Translations under genes and position numbers: made by a program
The notes under the pieces: generated by a model
Database searches by the model: none
The model's input: only the letters and a program-made list of their open reading frames with translations
What the model was told of the DNA's origin: nothing
In this document: positions 1 to 8,282 of the stretch, piece by piece
How the letters are laid out: each line of letters opens with the position of its first letter
Position numbering within the stretch: position 1 is the stretch's first letter
Origin: Candidatus Jordarchaeales archaeon
Lineage (GTDB): Archaea > Asgardarchaeota > Jordiarchaeia > Jordiarchaeales > Freyrarchaeaceae
DNA: 64,000 bases
Direction: 5' to 3'
Assembly: GCA_038889235.1 (NCBI GenBank)
Contig: JAWAHN010000003.1
Span: 239,703 to 303,702, forward strand

Positions 1-249
1 ACTTTTTCTCACCTCAACCTTGAACCTTAGATCTTTTTCTTTTTCAAGGTTTTCTGTTACGACCGCTATGTCTATGTCTGAAAGGGTTGGGTGGTAGTTT
101 CCTTCGACAGCTGACCCAAAAACGTATACTTCCGCCTGGCCGAAAAATTTGAGGGCGGCTTCCTTTATTTTTCTGGCATACTCTAAATAGTTCTCGAAGT
201 ACTTTCTTTTCTCTTCTTTTTCTTTTACAAGGTATTTTACGATATCCAT
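1..249 (-). CDS. MNT-type minimal nucleotidyltransferase (3' end outside window)
   Basis: Translating the minus strand from the ATG at 247-249 gives about 83 residues that run off the window edge. The protein has the minimal nucleotidyltransferase signature: FGSAVEG, then about ten residues on SDIDIAVV, i.e. GS-x10-DxD, which binds the nucleotide and metals. MNT proteins are known as partners of HEPN proteins; some AMPylate the HEPN toxin and so neutralise it. The start overlaps the last 13 bases of the upstream HEPN gene, so the two are almost certainly co-translated. The C-terminal part cannot be seen. That this is a working antitoxin is inferred from family and context. Confidence 0.85.
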   Translation of the reverse strand, partial: MDIVKYLVKEKEEKRKYFENYLEYARKIKEAALKFFGQAEVYVFGSAVEGNYHPTLSDIDIAVVTENLEKEKDLRFKVEVRKS

Positions 250-617
250 TCTCTGAACTTCTCCTTGAACTTTTTCAGAGTGTTAAGCATTGCTTCGACT
301 TCTCTTTTCGAGTAGTCTCTTGGAAAGTATCTAGAGAGGATGTATGCGTCTTCTATATCTCTAAGAATTATCTCGTTGTCTTCGAAGAATGCTTGAAAGT
401 CGTTGTTTAAATTTGCCAGCTCTGAGAATAGCTTGGAGAGCTTATTTGTCCTCGGGAAGTACCCAAGTTCCTTCGCTAAAATGTACTTCAAGTAGAGTTG
501 AAGGGACTGCTCAATATGAAAGGCGGACAGGTCGTACACGCCCTTATTGAAGAGCTCCACTGCTTCCTCTTCGAACTTCCTTGCCCTCTCGAGGAAAACC
601 AAGATCTCTTCTCTCAT
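237..617 (-). CDS. HEPN domain protein, partner of the MNT gene
   Basis: The protein is 126 residues from the ATG at 615-617. A longer reading to 683 adds an unlikely aromatic-rich leader, so I prefer the shorter start. The all-helical sequence with an AFHIEQSLQLYLK segment near residue 35 matches HEPN domain proteins. The C-terminal half has the RYFPRDYSKREVE pattern common in this group. I do not see the R-x4-6-H motif that marks catalytically active HEPN ribonucleases, so toxicity is uncertain and the pair may have another role. It forms an overlapping two-gene unit with the downstream nucleotidyltransferase. Confidence 0.8.
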   Translation of the reverse strand: MREEILVFLERARKFEEEAVELFNKGVYDLSAFHIEQSLQLYLKYILAKELGYFPRTNKLSKLFSELANLNNDFQAFFEDNEIILRDIEDAYILSRYFPRDYSKREVEAMLNTLKKFKEKFREWIS

Positions 618-1076
618 GAAGAAGAATTCCCTCCAAAAAAGGTAAGAAGCCCAGAATATCCCATGAAAGTAGGGATTTTTCATTTATACTCGTTTTGTAG
701 TACGAGGTACTGGGAAACAGGTGGTAGACGGACCGCGATGCGCAACCCACCTTTAGCCGAGATCTCAGGACCCACCTCGCAGGGAAGGCAGTTGGGAGGA
801 ATGAGGCAGCTTAATGACAGACGGCAAGTTATACGCATCACTCTGTACTAGTAAGGGGCCGTTAGCAGAAATTTATTTTTTGTCAAATGTTTAGCTTGCA
901 AGGTTGTTCGTTGCACTCTTAACGCATACCCCCACGCTTAAGCGTCTTGAATGATCACAGGTTGCCCTTCTCACAGAGGACATTCATTAACGTACCGTCG
1001 AAACAACTTATGTCTAGACCCCTCCACACCCCCTTTAACTCAGTTTCTCGACACTTGCTGAGGCACCCTTTGGGCT

Positions 1077-1295
1077 TTAAGTTTCATCTCTTTGCCTGCT
1101 ATTCTTATTGGTGGTTTTTCTTTTTTCGGGTTGTCCTTTGAAGATTATTATGTCGCTTATTGTTGGTAGTTTTCTGGCTATTGTGTCTAGTGTGTTTAGT
1201 ATGGTGTCTGCGGCCTTCTTCGGCATCTTGCCGAGCAGCTTCCCCCAATGTGGAAAGCTCCAGAAGAGGGATAACAAGTCGTAGTGGCCTGCTTT
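1077..1295 (-). pseudogene. 3' fragment of a class I methyltransferase gene
   Basis: On the minus strand this encodes only the last ~45 residues of a protein matching the C-terminus of the methyltransferase at 36720-37538. Positions 1112-1268 are identical at DNA level to 36752-36908. Upstream of the identical block, homology continues only as protein: KAGHYDLLSLFW here against KANHIEGLSLFW in the full gene. A stop codon then ends the frame, and nothing like the SAM-binding domain is present. The last ~10 residues also differ from the intact gene. This is a dead gene end, either a duplicated fragment or the remains of a paralogue whose 3' end was converted. Confidence 0.8.
1112..1268. repeat. 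157-bp exact direct repeat, copy 1
   Basis: All 157 bases match positions 36752-36908 in the same orientation, 35.6 kb away. Identity begins and ends abruptly, with short diverged homology beyond the 1268 end. It covers the 3' coding end of a methyltransferase gene. Confidence 0.95.
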
Positions 1296-1658
1296 TCAAA
1301 GAAGTTCGTTTTTGCCAGCTACTGTTCAGTCCTTATAAATGTGGCGGCGACACATGTAGCGACGTCTTCGCCCTCGTTTCCATAAGTTTTCGCCCACGTG
1401 ACCCCGGAGAGTTTTTCTGTCTTTGAACTACTAGTTGTGGAGGCGTAATTATTATTGCTGTACCACTACCATGGGTAGCATAAACGCTAGCACAACCGTT
1501 ACGGTAGAAACCGTCGCCGAGTATTCTTCTATGTTTAACCTTAAGGTTTCATCCCTTATTGAATTATTGTGCTACTGGACGGTTGTGCAGTGGTCGTTGC
1601 ATTTTGACGCAAGTTTTATTTTTAACCATGGCTGGGAGTAAGTGGTGTGGTGGTTGTA

Positions 1659-2324
1659 ATGAGTGAGGCTGTGGAGAAACGCTGGCTTCTTATTTGCGGT
1701 GGCAGCATAGTTGCTTCGGCGCTCACCGGACTTCTGACGCTAGTCCTCGCAGTGGCCCTCTACACTTCTTCTCCCATAATGCCTGTATATCCGAAGTTCC
1801 TCCCTGTGGGTCTGACTTTTCCATGCATCAACGTCGGCTATAGTCCAACCTGGCAGTACATCAGCGAACTTGGAATGGGGCCTACAGCGCCCATATTCAA
1901 CACCGGGATGATCGCCGCGGGCTTGCTGGCTTTGCCAGCGTTCGTCGTCGCCCGTAAGGTGATAGGAAGCTCGCTCACGGCCACCCTAGGAATCCTGTTC
2001 GGGCTAGTGGGGTCCCTTTGCCTTGTCGGGGTTGGGGTTTTCCCCATGTCTCCAGCGTTCTTCATCGAGAACCCGCACCCACTCGTGTCCATAGGTTTCT
2101 TTTCAGGGATGTGCCTGTCCGCGGCTTTCATAGGCTACGCGATGACGAAGAACCCCATGTTCTCGAAGATTCACGGCTGGCTTGGAATGGTCGTTCTAGC
2201 CGTGGGCGTGATTCTAGGCTTTACGGGTGACCCATTGCCAGAATGGGCTGCAGCAGTAGCAATAATAACGTGGTTCTCAACGCTGGGGTTCTGGCTTCTA
2301 GTTAAGGCACCAGGAAAAACTTAG
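1659..2324 (+). CDS. DUF998-family integral membrane protein
   Basis: The protein is 221 residues from the ATG at 1659, which follows a GGTGG stretch. In-frame GTG codons from 1647 are weaker choices. About six hydrophobic segments span it, starting at residue ~12 with a run ending in LTLVLAVALY. The motif YISELGMGPTAPIFNTGM near residue 65 is the hallmark of DUF998 proteins, which are six- to seven-helix proteins of unknown function. It lies 40 bp upstream of the AsnB-like gene on the same strand, so the two could be co-transcribed. No biochemical role can be assigned. Confidence 0.8.
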   Translation: MSEAVEKRWLLICGGSIVASALTGLLTLVLAVALYTSSPIMPVYPKFLPVGLTFPCINVGYSPTWQYISELGMGPTAPIFNTGMIAAGLLALPAFVVARKVIGSSLTATLGILFGLVGSLCLVGVGVFPMSPAFFIENPHPLVSIGFFSGMCLSAAFIGYAMTKNPMFSKIHGWLGMVVLAVGVILGFTGDPLPEWAAAVAIITWFSTLGFWLLVKAPGKT

Positions 2325-2364
2325 AGTCCGCACTTCCCTTTTTCTTTTAAAGAGAGGGGGTCTT

Positions 2365-3333
2365 ATGGGCGAAGTGGAGCGCTTCGCGGCACTCGTACGC
2401 GTGTGTGTTGAGGACGCTGTGGAGCGCAATGCGGCTAAGGGAGTTTTACTGTCTGGCGGACTTGACACGTCCATACTTGTTGCACTGGTTTCGAGGACAC
2501 GTAAGTTGACTGCTTTCACAGTAGCCCTTGAGGGGGCGCCCTCCCCCGACGTCCACTATGCCAGACTGGTGGCGGAGAAGTTCGGCGTCAGACACGTTGT
2601 ACGCTTCTTCAGTTTCGAAGAGGCTTTGAAAGCTGCCTACGAAGTGGTGCGTGTGCTCGGAGTCTTCGACCCCATGGAGGTGCGCAACAGCATACCGATC
2701 TATATTGCTCTGATAGAGGCGTCAAAACACGTTGAATGCGTAATGACGGGCGACGGGGCGGACGAGCTGTTCGCAGGCTACAGCTTCCTTTTCGAGCTAG
2801 GCGAAGAGGAGCTTGAGCGTAAGCTTAGGTCCATGTGGAGTGTAATGAGCTTCTCGTCGAAGCCCTTGGGAGCCTGTCTCGGCGTCGGCGTCTCACTACC
2901 ATACCTAGACCCGGTAGTCGTAGACTGCGCCTCAAAGGTTCCGGCAAGGCTCAAGGTTAGACAAGACGGGGAAACCGTCTGGGGAAAGTGGATTCTAAGG
3001 AAAGCCTTCGAAGACGTCTTGCCACACGAGGTAGCTTGGAGAACCAAGACACCCATAGAAGTGGGCTGTGGAACGTGCACCTTGCCAAAAATACTCGGAG
3101 AAAAGGTTGGGGACGAAGAGTTCAGCGAAAAAAGGAAGTATTACCTCGAAAAAGACGGCGTGGAGCTTCGCGACAAGGAACACTTGACATACTACGAGGT
3201 ATACAGGGATATATTCGGCCCCCCAAGGGAAGCGGTGAAATCGCCGGAGGGGAAAACATGCCCGCACTGCAAAGCGTCAATCCCAGTAAACGCTACCTAT
3301 TGCAAGATTTGCGGCGGCTACCCCATCCCCTAG
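2365..3333 (+). CDS. AsnB-like ATP-PPi synthetase domain with C-terminal zinc ribbon
   Basis: This 322-residue protein begins at ATG 2365, 40 bp after the DUF998 gene. It has the PP-loop SGGLDTS at residues ~29-35 and a second ATP-site motif TGDGADELFAGY near residue 131, both typical of the synthetase domain of asparagine synthase B. The N-terminal glutamine amidotransferase domain of AsnB is absent, so it must use free ammonia, a partner, or a different substrate. The last ~30 residues form a C4 zinc ribbon (CPHC, then CKIC), which is not part of standard AsnB. The family adenylates a carboxylate and forms an amide; the substrate here is unknown. Confidence 0.85.
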   Translation: MGEVERFAALVRVCVEDAVERNAAKGVLLSGGLDTSILVALVSRTRKLTAFTVALEGAPSPDVHYARLVAEKFGVRHVVRFFSFEEALKAAYEVVRVLGVFDPMEVRNSIPIYIALIEASKHVECVMTGDGADELFAGYSFLFELGEEELERKLRSMWSVMSFSSKPLGACLGVGVSLPYLDPVVVDCASKVPARLKVRQDGETVWGKWILRKAFEDVLPHEVAWRTKTPIEVGCGTCTLPKILGEKVGDEEFSEKRKYYLEKDGVELRDKEHLTYYEVYRDIFGPPREAVKSPEGKTCPHCKASIPVNATYCKICGGYPIP

Positions 3334-3573
3334 AAGGAAAGGCCTCGAGAACAAAGATTTACGCCTGCCTCTGGAGCCACTACTTTCTCCGAATCTTCCT
3401 TTTCCTTCCCCCTTGACTCCATGCGACTGTTATGGTTTGAGATTGCTTGGCACAAACCGAGGAAGCTTTACTCACTATACTATTGTAAAGCGATAAGTCT
3501 CTCATTGCTCCTAAGTAAAATTTTTAAGTTTGATGAAAGAAAGAATTTGAAAGCCTAGGAGGGGGCTAAGAGG

Positions 3574-3993
3574 ATGGCTTCTAAAAAACTGCTAGATATG
3601 CTTAACGAAGCCATAGCAAGGGAAATCCAGGTCTCAATCCAGTACATGTGGCAGCACGTCCAGTGGAGCGGGGTTAAAGGGTTCGCTGTTAAAGATGAGC
3701 TGAAGAAGATAGCCATAACCGAAATGAAGCATGCTGAAGCGATCGCGGAGAGGCTAGTCTACCTGGGGGGAACACCAACAACGAAGCCCACAGAAATATT
3801 TGTCGGAAAAACACTTAAAGAGATGCTGCAACGCGACGTAAAAGACGAGGAGAACGCGATTAACCTGTACAAAGAAATAATAGCGCAGGCGCGTGCAGAA
3901 AAAGATGAAACAACAGCGGTCCTATTCGAAGGAATACTGAAGGATGAAGAAGAACACCATGACACGTTCACCACTCTGCTGGAAGACCTATGA
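3574..3993 (+). CDS. Bacterioferritin/ferritin-like di-iron protein
   Basis: The protein is 139 residues from the ATG at 3574, with an AGGAGGGGG ribosome-binding site about 10 bases upstream. It is a four-helix bundle. The iron-ligand pattern is visible: glutamate in AREIQVSIQY (helix A), ExxH in ITEMKHAEAI (helix B), and a pair in KDEENAINLY and KDEEEHHDTF (helices C and D). Ferritin-like proteins oxidise and store iron or detoxify peroxide. The length is short against bacterioferritin (~155), which fits archaeal ferritin-like proteins. It stands alone, with an AT-rich promoter region upstream (near 3510-3540). Confidence 0.85.
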   Translation: MASKKLLDMLNEAIAREIQVSIQYMWQHVQWSGVKGFAVKDELKKIAITEMKHAEAIAERLVYLGGTPTTKPTEIFVGKTLKEMLQRDVKDEENAINLYKEIIAQARAEKDETTAVLFEGILKDEEEHHDTFTTLLEDL

Positions 3994-4108
3994 ACACTCG
4001 CTGGGAGTGACAGTTAACGCTACCAGTTAAGTCCGCCACTATACTTCAAACTTCATTTATTTTTGTTTGTCCTCCATGTGGGTTAAGCGGTGGACGCAGT
4101 GCGCTACT

Positions 4109-5059
4109 CTATAGGCCCAGTAGCTTGCTCGCGTTTTCTTTTAAGAGTTTACGTACTTCCTCATCGGTGAATTCTACCCCGTACTCCTTCCCCTTTTGGG
4201 GCAGGGACTTTATGAAATTGACCCAGGCATCGTCACCCATCACCGAGACCAGGTAAGGCCAGTCGGTGCCGAACATTATCCTGTCTTTTAATGGTCGCCC
4301 TAATATGGCTGGTGTGTTGAGCACATCCCGGATGAGGCTGAGCCAGTAGCGCGTCATTCCCCTAGCACCCAGCTGGTGCCCCGAGATTTCAGCGTAAACG
4401 TTTGGCCGGACAGCCATTATCTCCACACACTTAAGTAGCCACGTCAACCCGCCGAAATGGACGAGAACTATTTTCAGGTCAGGGAACTTCGCTGCGACAC
4501 TGTCTATGTATATCGGGTCGGCATACTTTGACTCCATGGGAGCTGATATCAATGCTGCCGTGTGGGAGTGCAGAGGCACTCCCAGCTCGACGCACTTCTC
4601 GTAGAGGGGATAGAAGGCAGGATCGTCTGGATAATACCCCGCTGTTGGGTGAAACTTTACCCCCTTCGCCCCCCATTCCTCCACAGCCTTCTCGACGAGC
4701 TTGACAGCTCTTTCACCCCTCCTAGGGTCAACTGCACATAGAGGAACTAGCTTGTCCGGATACTCATTAGCTTGGTCGGCAACCCATTTATTCATCTCCT
4801 CAACAGACCACTTGGCCTCGCCTGTCTCAGGCATAAGCCCAAAGTCAACTCCTGTGACTATTGCCTTATCGATCCCCGCTGCATCCATAACCCTGACGAG
4901 AACATCTGCATTAGAAGCCCAGAACTGTGGAAGTAACTGTTCCATCACAATCTCTCTAGGCAGTCCGAGTGTCTTAGCATACCCATCTGCAGTGAACCTC
5001 CAAAAAGCATCAGACCACATATCTTTGTGCGCTAAATGTGCATGTACGTTAATAACCAT
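4109..5059 (-). CDS. Amidohydrolase-superfamily (amidohydrolase_2) metal-dependent hydrolase
   Basis: This 316-residue TIM-barrel protein starts NVHAHLAH, the HxH metal motif at the end of strand 1. Other metal-site pieces are visible: KFHPTAG (~residue 138), PLHSHTA (~165), VLVHFGG (~199) and the late aspartate in GTDWPY (~268). The arrangement matches the amidohydrolase_2/ACMSD-like group, which hydrolyses or decarboxylates small carboxylates. The substrate cannot be told from sequence. It is monocistronic and has an AT-rich region upstream of 5059. Confidence 0.85.
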   Translation of the reverse strand: MVINVHAHLAHKDMWSDAFWRFTADGYAKTLGLPREIVMEQLLPQFWASNADVLVRVMDAAGIDKAIVTGVDFGLMPETGEAKWSVEEMNKWVADQANEYPDKLVPLCAVDPRRGERAVKLVEKAVEEWGAKGVKFHPTAGYYPDDPAFYPLYEKCVELGVPLHSHTAALISAPMESKYADPIYIDSVAAKFPDLKIVLVHFGGLTWLLKCVEIMAVRPNVYAEISGHQLGARGMTRYWLSLIRDVLNTPAILGRPLKDRIMFGTDWPYLVSVMGDDAWVNFIKSLPQKGKEYGVEFTDEEVRKLLKENASKLLGL

Positions 5060-5349
5060 CGAACCTCCCCCCTCAACTCTTACAAGTCATTCAGTTGTTT
5101 TTAAATAAAAAGATTCTGGTAAAGAGACTGAAAAATGTTAGACGACAAATGGAGAAATGTGTTTTAGGTATGCAAAACAGACGTTAACTTCAGCCTTCAA
5201 AGTCACCTAGCAAGTCTCCTAGCAACCCCAGATGCATGCTAAAGTCCACATTTAAGCCGCTGTCTTTCAGTTTTAGGCTGGAGTTCTTTGATCTCAATAG
5301 GCTGCACAGTGAAGTTGCTGAGTGAAGTTCTGGTGGTTGGGCCTTCATT

Positions 5350-5841
5350 TTACCGGCTGGAAGTTTTGGAGAGTTTTAGGGTTAGTTCGGCGAAGCTGCG
5401 CCCGAACTCCCTGCACAACTCCTTGTCTTCCTCGCTCTCCGGCGCTTCTACGACAGCCAGCCCGTAGTGCTTGTCCCTCGGGTTACCCTTAACTATCATA
5501 CCGTGGATTAACATGGCTTGAATTATTGATAGCAGCGTTGTTTCAGCACCTGTCGCCGTGCCACCAGACGTGGTGAAAGCCCCTCCAACCTTACCCTCAA
5601 GCCTGCCGTGGATGGCGATACTCCTGTCAATCAGGTCCTTCACCTTGGCGCTCACCCCACCATAGTACGTCGGCGACCCTATCAATATTCCGTCAGCGCT
5701 CAGTAAATCCTCCAGCTTAACATCGTCAACCCTTTTAACCACACAGTTCACACCTTTAACGCTCTTCACACCCTCAGCTATGAGAAAAGCCGCTTTTTCA
5801 GTGTTCCCCGTCCTCGAATCATAAACCACTAACACGCTCAC
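5350..5841 (-). CDS. Flavodoxin-fold NAD(P)H oxidoreductase (WrbA-like)
   Basis: I place the start at the GTG of 5839-5841 (TTG at 5844 is possible): a GGAGG site lies about 10 bases upstream and the protein then begins SVLVVYDSRTGNT, the FMN phosphate-binding loop of flavodoxins. The product is 163 residues. A second FMN-contact segment, IGSPTYYGGVS, lies near residue 60, and FTTSGGTATGAET near residue 90 is typical of WrbA/NAD(P)H:quinone reductase-like proteins. The likely role is one- or two-electron transfer to quinones or iron centres. It is not clearly in an operon. Confidence 0.85.
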   Translation of the reverse strand: MSVLVVYDSRTGNTEKAAFLIAEGVKSVKGVNCVVKRVDDVKLEDLLSADGILIGSPTYYGGVSAKVKDLIDRSIAIHGRLEGKVGGAFTTSGGTATGAETTLLSIIQAMLIHGMIVKGNPRDKHYGLAVVEAPESEEDKELCREFGRSFAELTLKLSKTSSR

Positions 5842-6167
5842 CAAGATTAAAACCTCCACGAACACTTAAACCTCCAATAGTAAAAAACCCTAATATAAGC
5901 TTCCACCAGACGATTTAAATTCCCGCACCAAACCCTCTGCAAACGATAACTTATCGGAAAAGTAAATAAAATATTTAAAAAACAGCCATCTTTATTGAAT
6001 TTTTCGCAATATTATGGCTCTTATATTGTAAATAATTCAATATTTTTTTACCATTAATCAGGTTTTTATAACATCTAATAAGAAAATTTTATTAAAATAG
6101 AAGGCAGTAAAACATTGTGGGGAAAATATTCTGAATTAACAATTAGTAGGAGAATGGAGGTGAAAAG
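5842..6167. other. AT-rich divergent intergenic region
   Basis: The ~325 bp between the flavodoxin gene (minus) and the Cys-rich gene (plus) is much richer in A+T than its neighbours, especially 5950-6110. It probably holds promoters for both genes. A GGAGGTG site ends it just before the TTG start at 6168. I see no gene. Confidence 0.5.
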
Positions 6168-6884
6168 TTGACTGGTTTTAACCGGTCTGAGTTTAAAATG
6201 TTTGAGAAAGCCCCCTACGAGACAATTGATGAAAGGACTGAAATGGAGTTAATTACTAGTAGCACTAAGGAATTAGAAAAAATTTATGGTAAAGTTTTTA
6301 CAGTTAAAATTATAGAGTATGCGTTGCGCACAGTAGAGAGGTTTACTGGTGAGAGGCCGAGCGTGGAGATTAACAGTTTGGACGAGCTTAAGGACTACCT
6401 TCTCTTAATTTCAAACAAGCTACCTGTGCCGAGTTACTACGTGATGTTCTGGGCGCAATATGTGACGGAAAAGAAGTTTGAGGGAGGTCTTGGAGTAGGG
6501 TACCAGATCAGCCACAGTGAACTTGCGAAGAAGGCAATTAGCTCGGATGGCATAAAGCCCGAGCAGGCAGCTAACATTGAGGAGGCACTTGCACTACTCC
6601 GCAAGCTGGCTGTTAACATGAAGATAGCGCCCATAGAGTTTGGCTACAAGATAGATGAAGACGGAAACTTATACCTTTACCACGGGGGGTGCGCATTCCT
6701 TAAGGGGTGTAAGATGTCCATGGAGAAAGGAGTGCTGCACAGGCCGGACGGGAGAGTTTCGTGCGGCGTCACGATTTTCGTGTGCCAGTTCCTTAAGTCG
6801 GCTACTAAGCAAGAGTGGGATCACACACTTCTAGAGTTCAACGAGAAGGAAAAGTACTGTATAGTGAAGTGCACCCCGATTTAG
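6168..6884 (+). CDS. Cys-rich protein of unknown function, paralogue of 18499-19188
   Basis: The protein is 238 residues. The TTG start at 6168 is set by a GGAGGT site six bases upstream. It is clearly paralogous to the product of 18499-19188: both share EKIYG, a central GALGVG/GGLGVG stretch, the IAPIEFGY/IAPIEMGY block and a C-terminal third with six conserved cysteines. Those cysteines are in GGCAFLKGC, VSCG, FVCQF and YCIVKC, separated by MSMEKG and RPDGR. The pattern suggests a bound metal, Fe-S centre or tetrapyrrole. There is no signal peptide or membrane segment. I do not recognise the family; a distant link to V4R-type ligand-binding domains is possible but unproven. Confidence 0.7.
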   Translation: MTGFNRSEFKMFEKAPYETIDERTEMELITSSTKELEKIYGKVFTVKIIEYALRTVERFTGERPSVEINSLDELKDYLLLISNKLPVPSYYVMFWAQYVTEKKFEGGLGVGYQISHSELAKKAISSDGIKPEQAANIEEALALLRKLAVNMKIAPIEFGYKIDEDGNLYLYHGGCAFLKGCKMSMEKGVLHRPDGRVSCGVTIFVCQFLKSATKQEWDHTLLEFNEKEKYCIVKCTPI

Positions 6885-7091
6885 AGGGCGAAGTGTGGGG
6901 GAATTTAGGGCGCTTAAACATGAGTAATTGAAGGTGGTGATAAAGACATTAATGCCGCTCTTTTGTCTGTCTTTTGTTGCTTTTGAGATCTAGGGCGAAC
7001 GTTTTTAAAGTAAGTATTGACTCCTAGTTTTAAAGGCACTTCTAGATAGGTATGCATAGAGTTCGTTGAGTGGGAAAAGAGGCTGGTTGCT

Positions 7092-8282
7092 TTGAAGTAC
7101 GTCGTTATAGTAGGGGATGGTATGGCTGACTATCCCCTCGACGAACTGGGCGGTAAGACTCCTTTGCAGATTGCCCGTAAGCCAAACATGGACATGGTCG
7201 CCTGTAGGGGTAAATGCGGCTTGCTGAAGGCTATTCCTGAAGGGTTGCCAGCTGGATCCGACGTGGCCATCTTGTCCATTCTGGGTTATGACCCGGAGAA
7301 GTATTACACTGGGCGTGGGCCGATAGAGGCCGCCGCCTTGGGTGTGGAGCTCCGGGATGGAGACGTTGCCTTCCGCTGCAACCTGGTGACTTTGGAGGGA
7401 GGTGTGATGGCGGATTACAGTGCGGGGCACATTAGTAGCGGCGAGGCGAGGGAGCTCATCAACGCTCTCAACGAGGAGATTGGAAGCGGCTCCGTGAGGT
7501 TTTACAGCGGTGTGAGTTACAGGAATATCCTAGTCATTTCTGGTGGGAGGTTTGAGGGGTTAGAGTGCACCCCTCCTCACGACATAACGGGTATGAGAGT
7601 GGAGGAATACCTTCCGAGGGGGGAGGGGAGCGAGCTGCTACTGGAGCTAATGAGGGCTGCGCAGAGGGTGCTTGAAGAGCACCCGGTTAACGTTAGGAGG
7701 GTTAGAGAGGGGAAGAGGCCGGCGAACTCTATATGGCCGTGGGGTTACGGGGTGAAGCCTAGGCTGCAGCGCTTCGAGGAGAGATTTGGGGTTCGCGGGG
7801 CCATAATTTCGGCTGTAGACTTGGTTAGGGGGCTTGGAGTGCTCACTGGACTGAGGGTTGTTAACGTCCCCGGTGCCACAGGGTACTACGACACGAACTA
7901 CGCTGGGAAGGGCGAGTACGCGTTAAAAGCTCTAGAAGACGTGGATTTCGTGCTCGTTCACGTTGAGGCGCCGGATGAGGCGGGGCACGCTGGAGACATA
8001 GAGAACAAGGTGAAAGCCATAGAGAGAATAGATAGCGAAATTCTTGGGAGGGTGTTGAGGGAAATAGACACCATTAGCAGCGACTACAGGGTGGCGGTGT
8101 TAGCCGACCACCCGACCCCCATAGTCAAGAGGACGCACACGCGTGACCCGTCGCCCGTGGCTGTTCTTTCAAGCAACGAAGATGGGGACGAGGTTGAAGG
8201 CTTCGACGAGTTCTCCGTCAGGAGGGGGAGTCTAGGGTTGATAAGGGGACATGATTTCATGAGCCGCTTCATAGGACGCTGA
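7092..8282 (+). CDS. apgM: 2,3-bisphosphoglycerate-independent phosphoglycerate mutase, archaeal type
   Basis: The protein is 396 residues from the TTG at 7092. It opens KYVVIVGDGMADYPLDELGG, the metal-binding N-terminus of the alkaline-phosphatase-superfamily archaeal mutase. The PAGSDVAILSILGYDP block carries the phosphorylated serine. Late metal ligands are in HVEAPDEAGHAGD (~residue 298) and LADHPTP (~339). It interconverts 3- and 2-phosphoglycerate in glycolysis and gluconeogenesis. Its 3' end overlaps the end of the convergent cobY gene by 14 bp. Confidence 0.93.
   Translation: MKYVVIVGDGMADYPLDELGGKTPLQIARKPNMDMVACRGKCGLLKAIPEGLPAGSDVAILSILGYDPEKYYTGRGPIEAAALGVELRDGDVAFRCNLVTLEGGVMADYSAGHISSGEARELINALNEEIGSGSVRFYSGVSYRNILVISGGRFEGLECTPPHDITGMRVEEYLPRGEGSELLLELMRAAQRVLEEHPVNVRRVREGKRPANSIWPWGYGVKPRLQRFEERFGVRGAIISAVDLVRGLGVLTGLRVVNVPGATGYYDTNYAGKGEYALKALEDVDFVLVHVEAPDEAGHAGDIENKVKAIERIDSEILGRVLREIDTISSDYRVAVLADHPTPIVKRTHTRDPSPVAVLSSNEDGDEVEGFDEFSVRRGSLGLIRGHDFMSRFIGR

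Larger units (their letters stand above)
618..1658. other. Long gene-poor stretch with a gene remnant
   Basis: About 1 kb lies between the HEPN gene and the DUF998 gene. Apart from the methyltransferase remnant near 1077-1295 I see no convincing gene. Open frames here (for example 947-1141 and 1435-1641, plus strand) have no recognisable domain and no good ribosome-binding site. The stretch looks like decayed sequence, not a regulatory region. Confidence 0.5.

Noticed and set aside
715-860. Possible transposase tail downstream-facing the HEPN gene
   Set aside because: Only a vague resemblance in a short open frame; no domain, no repeats.
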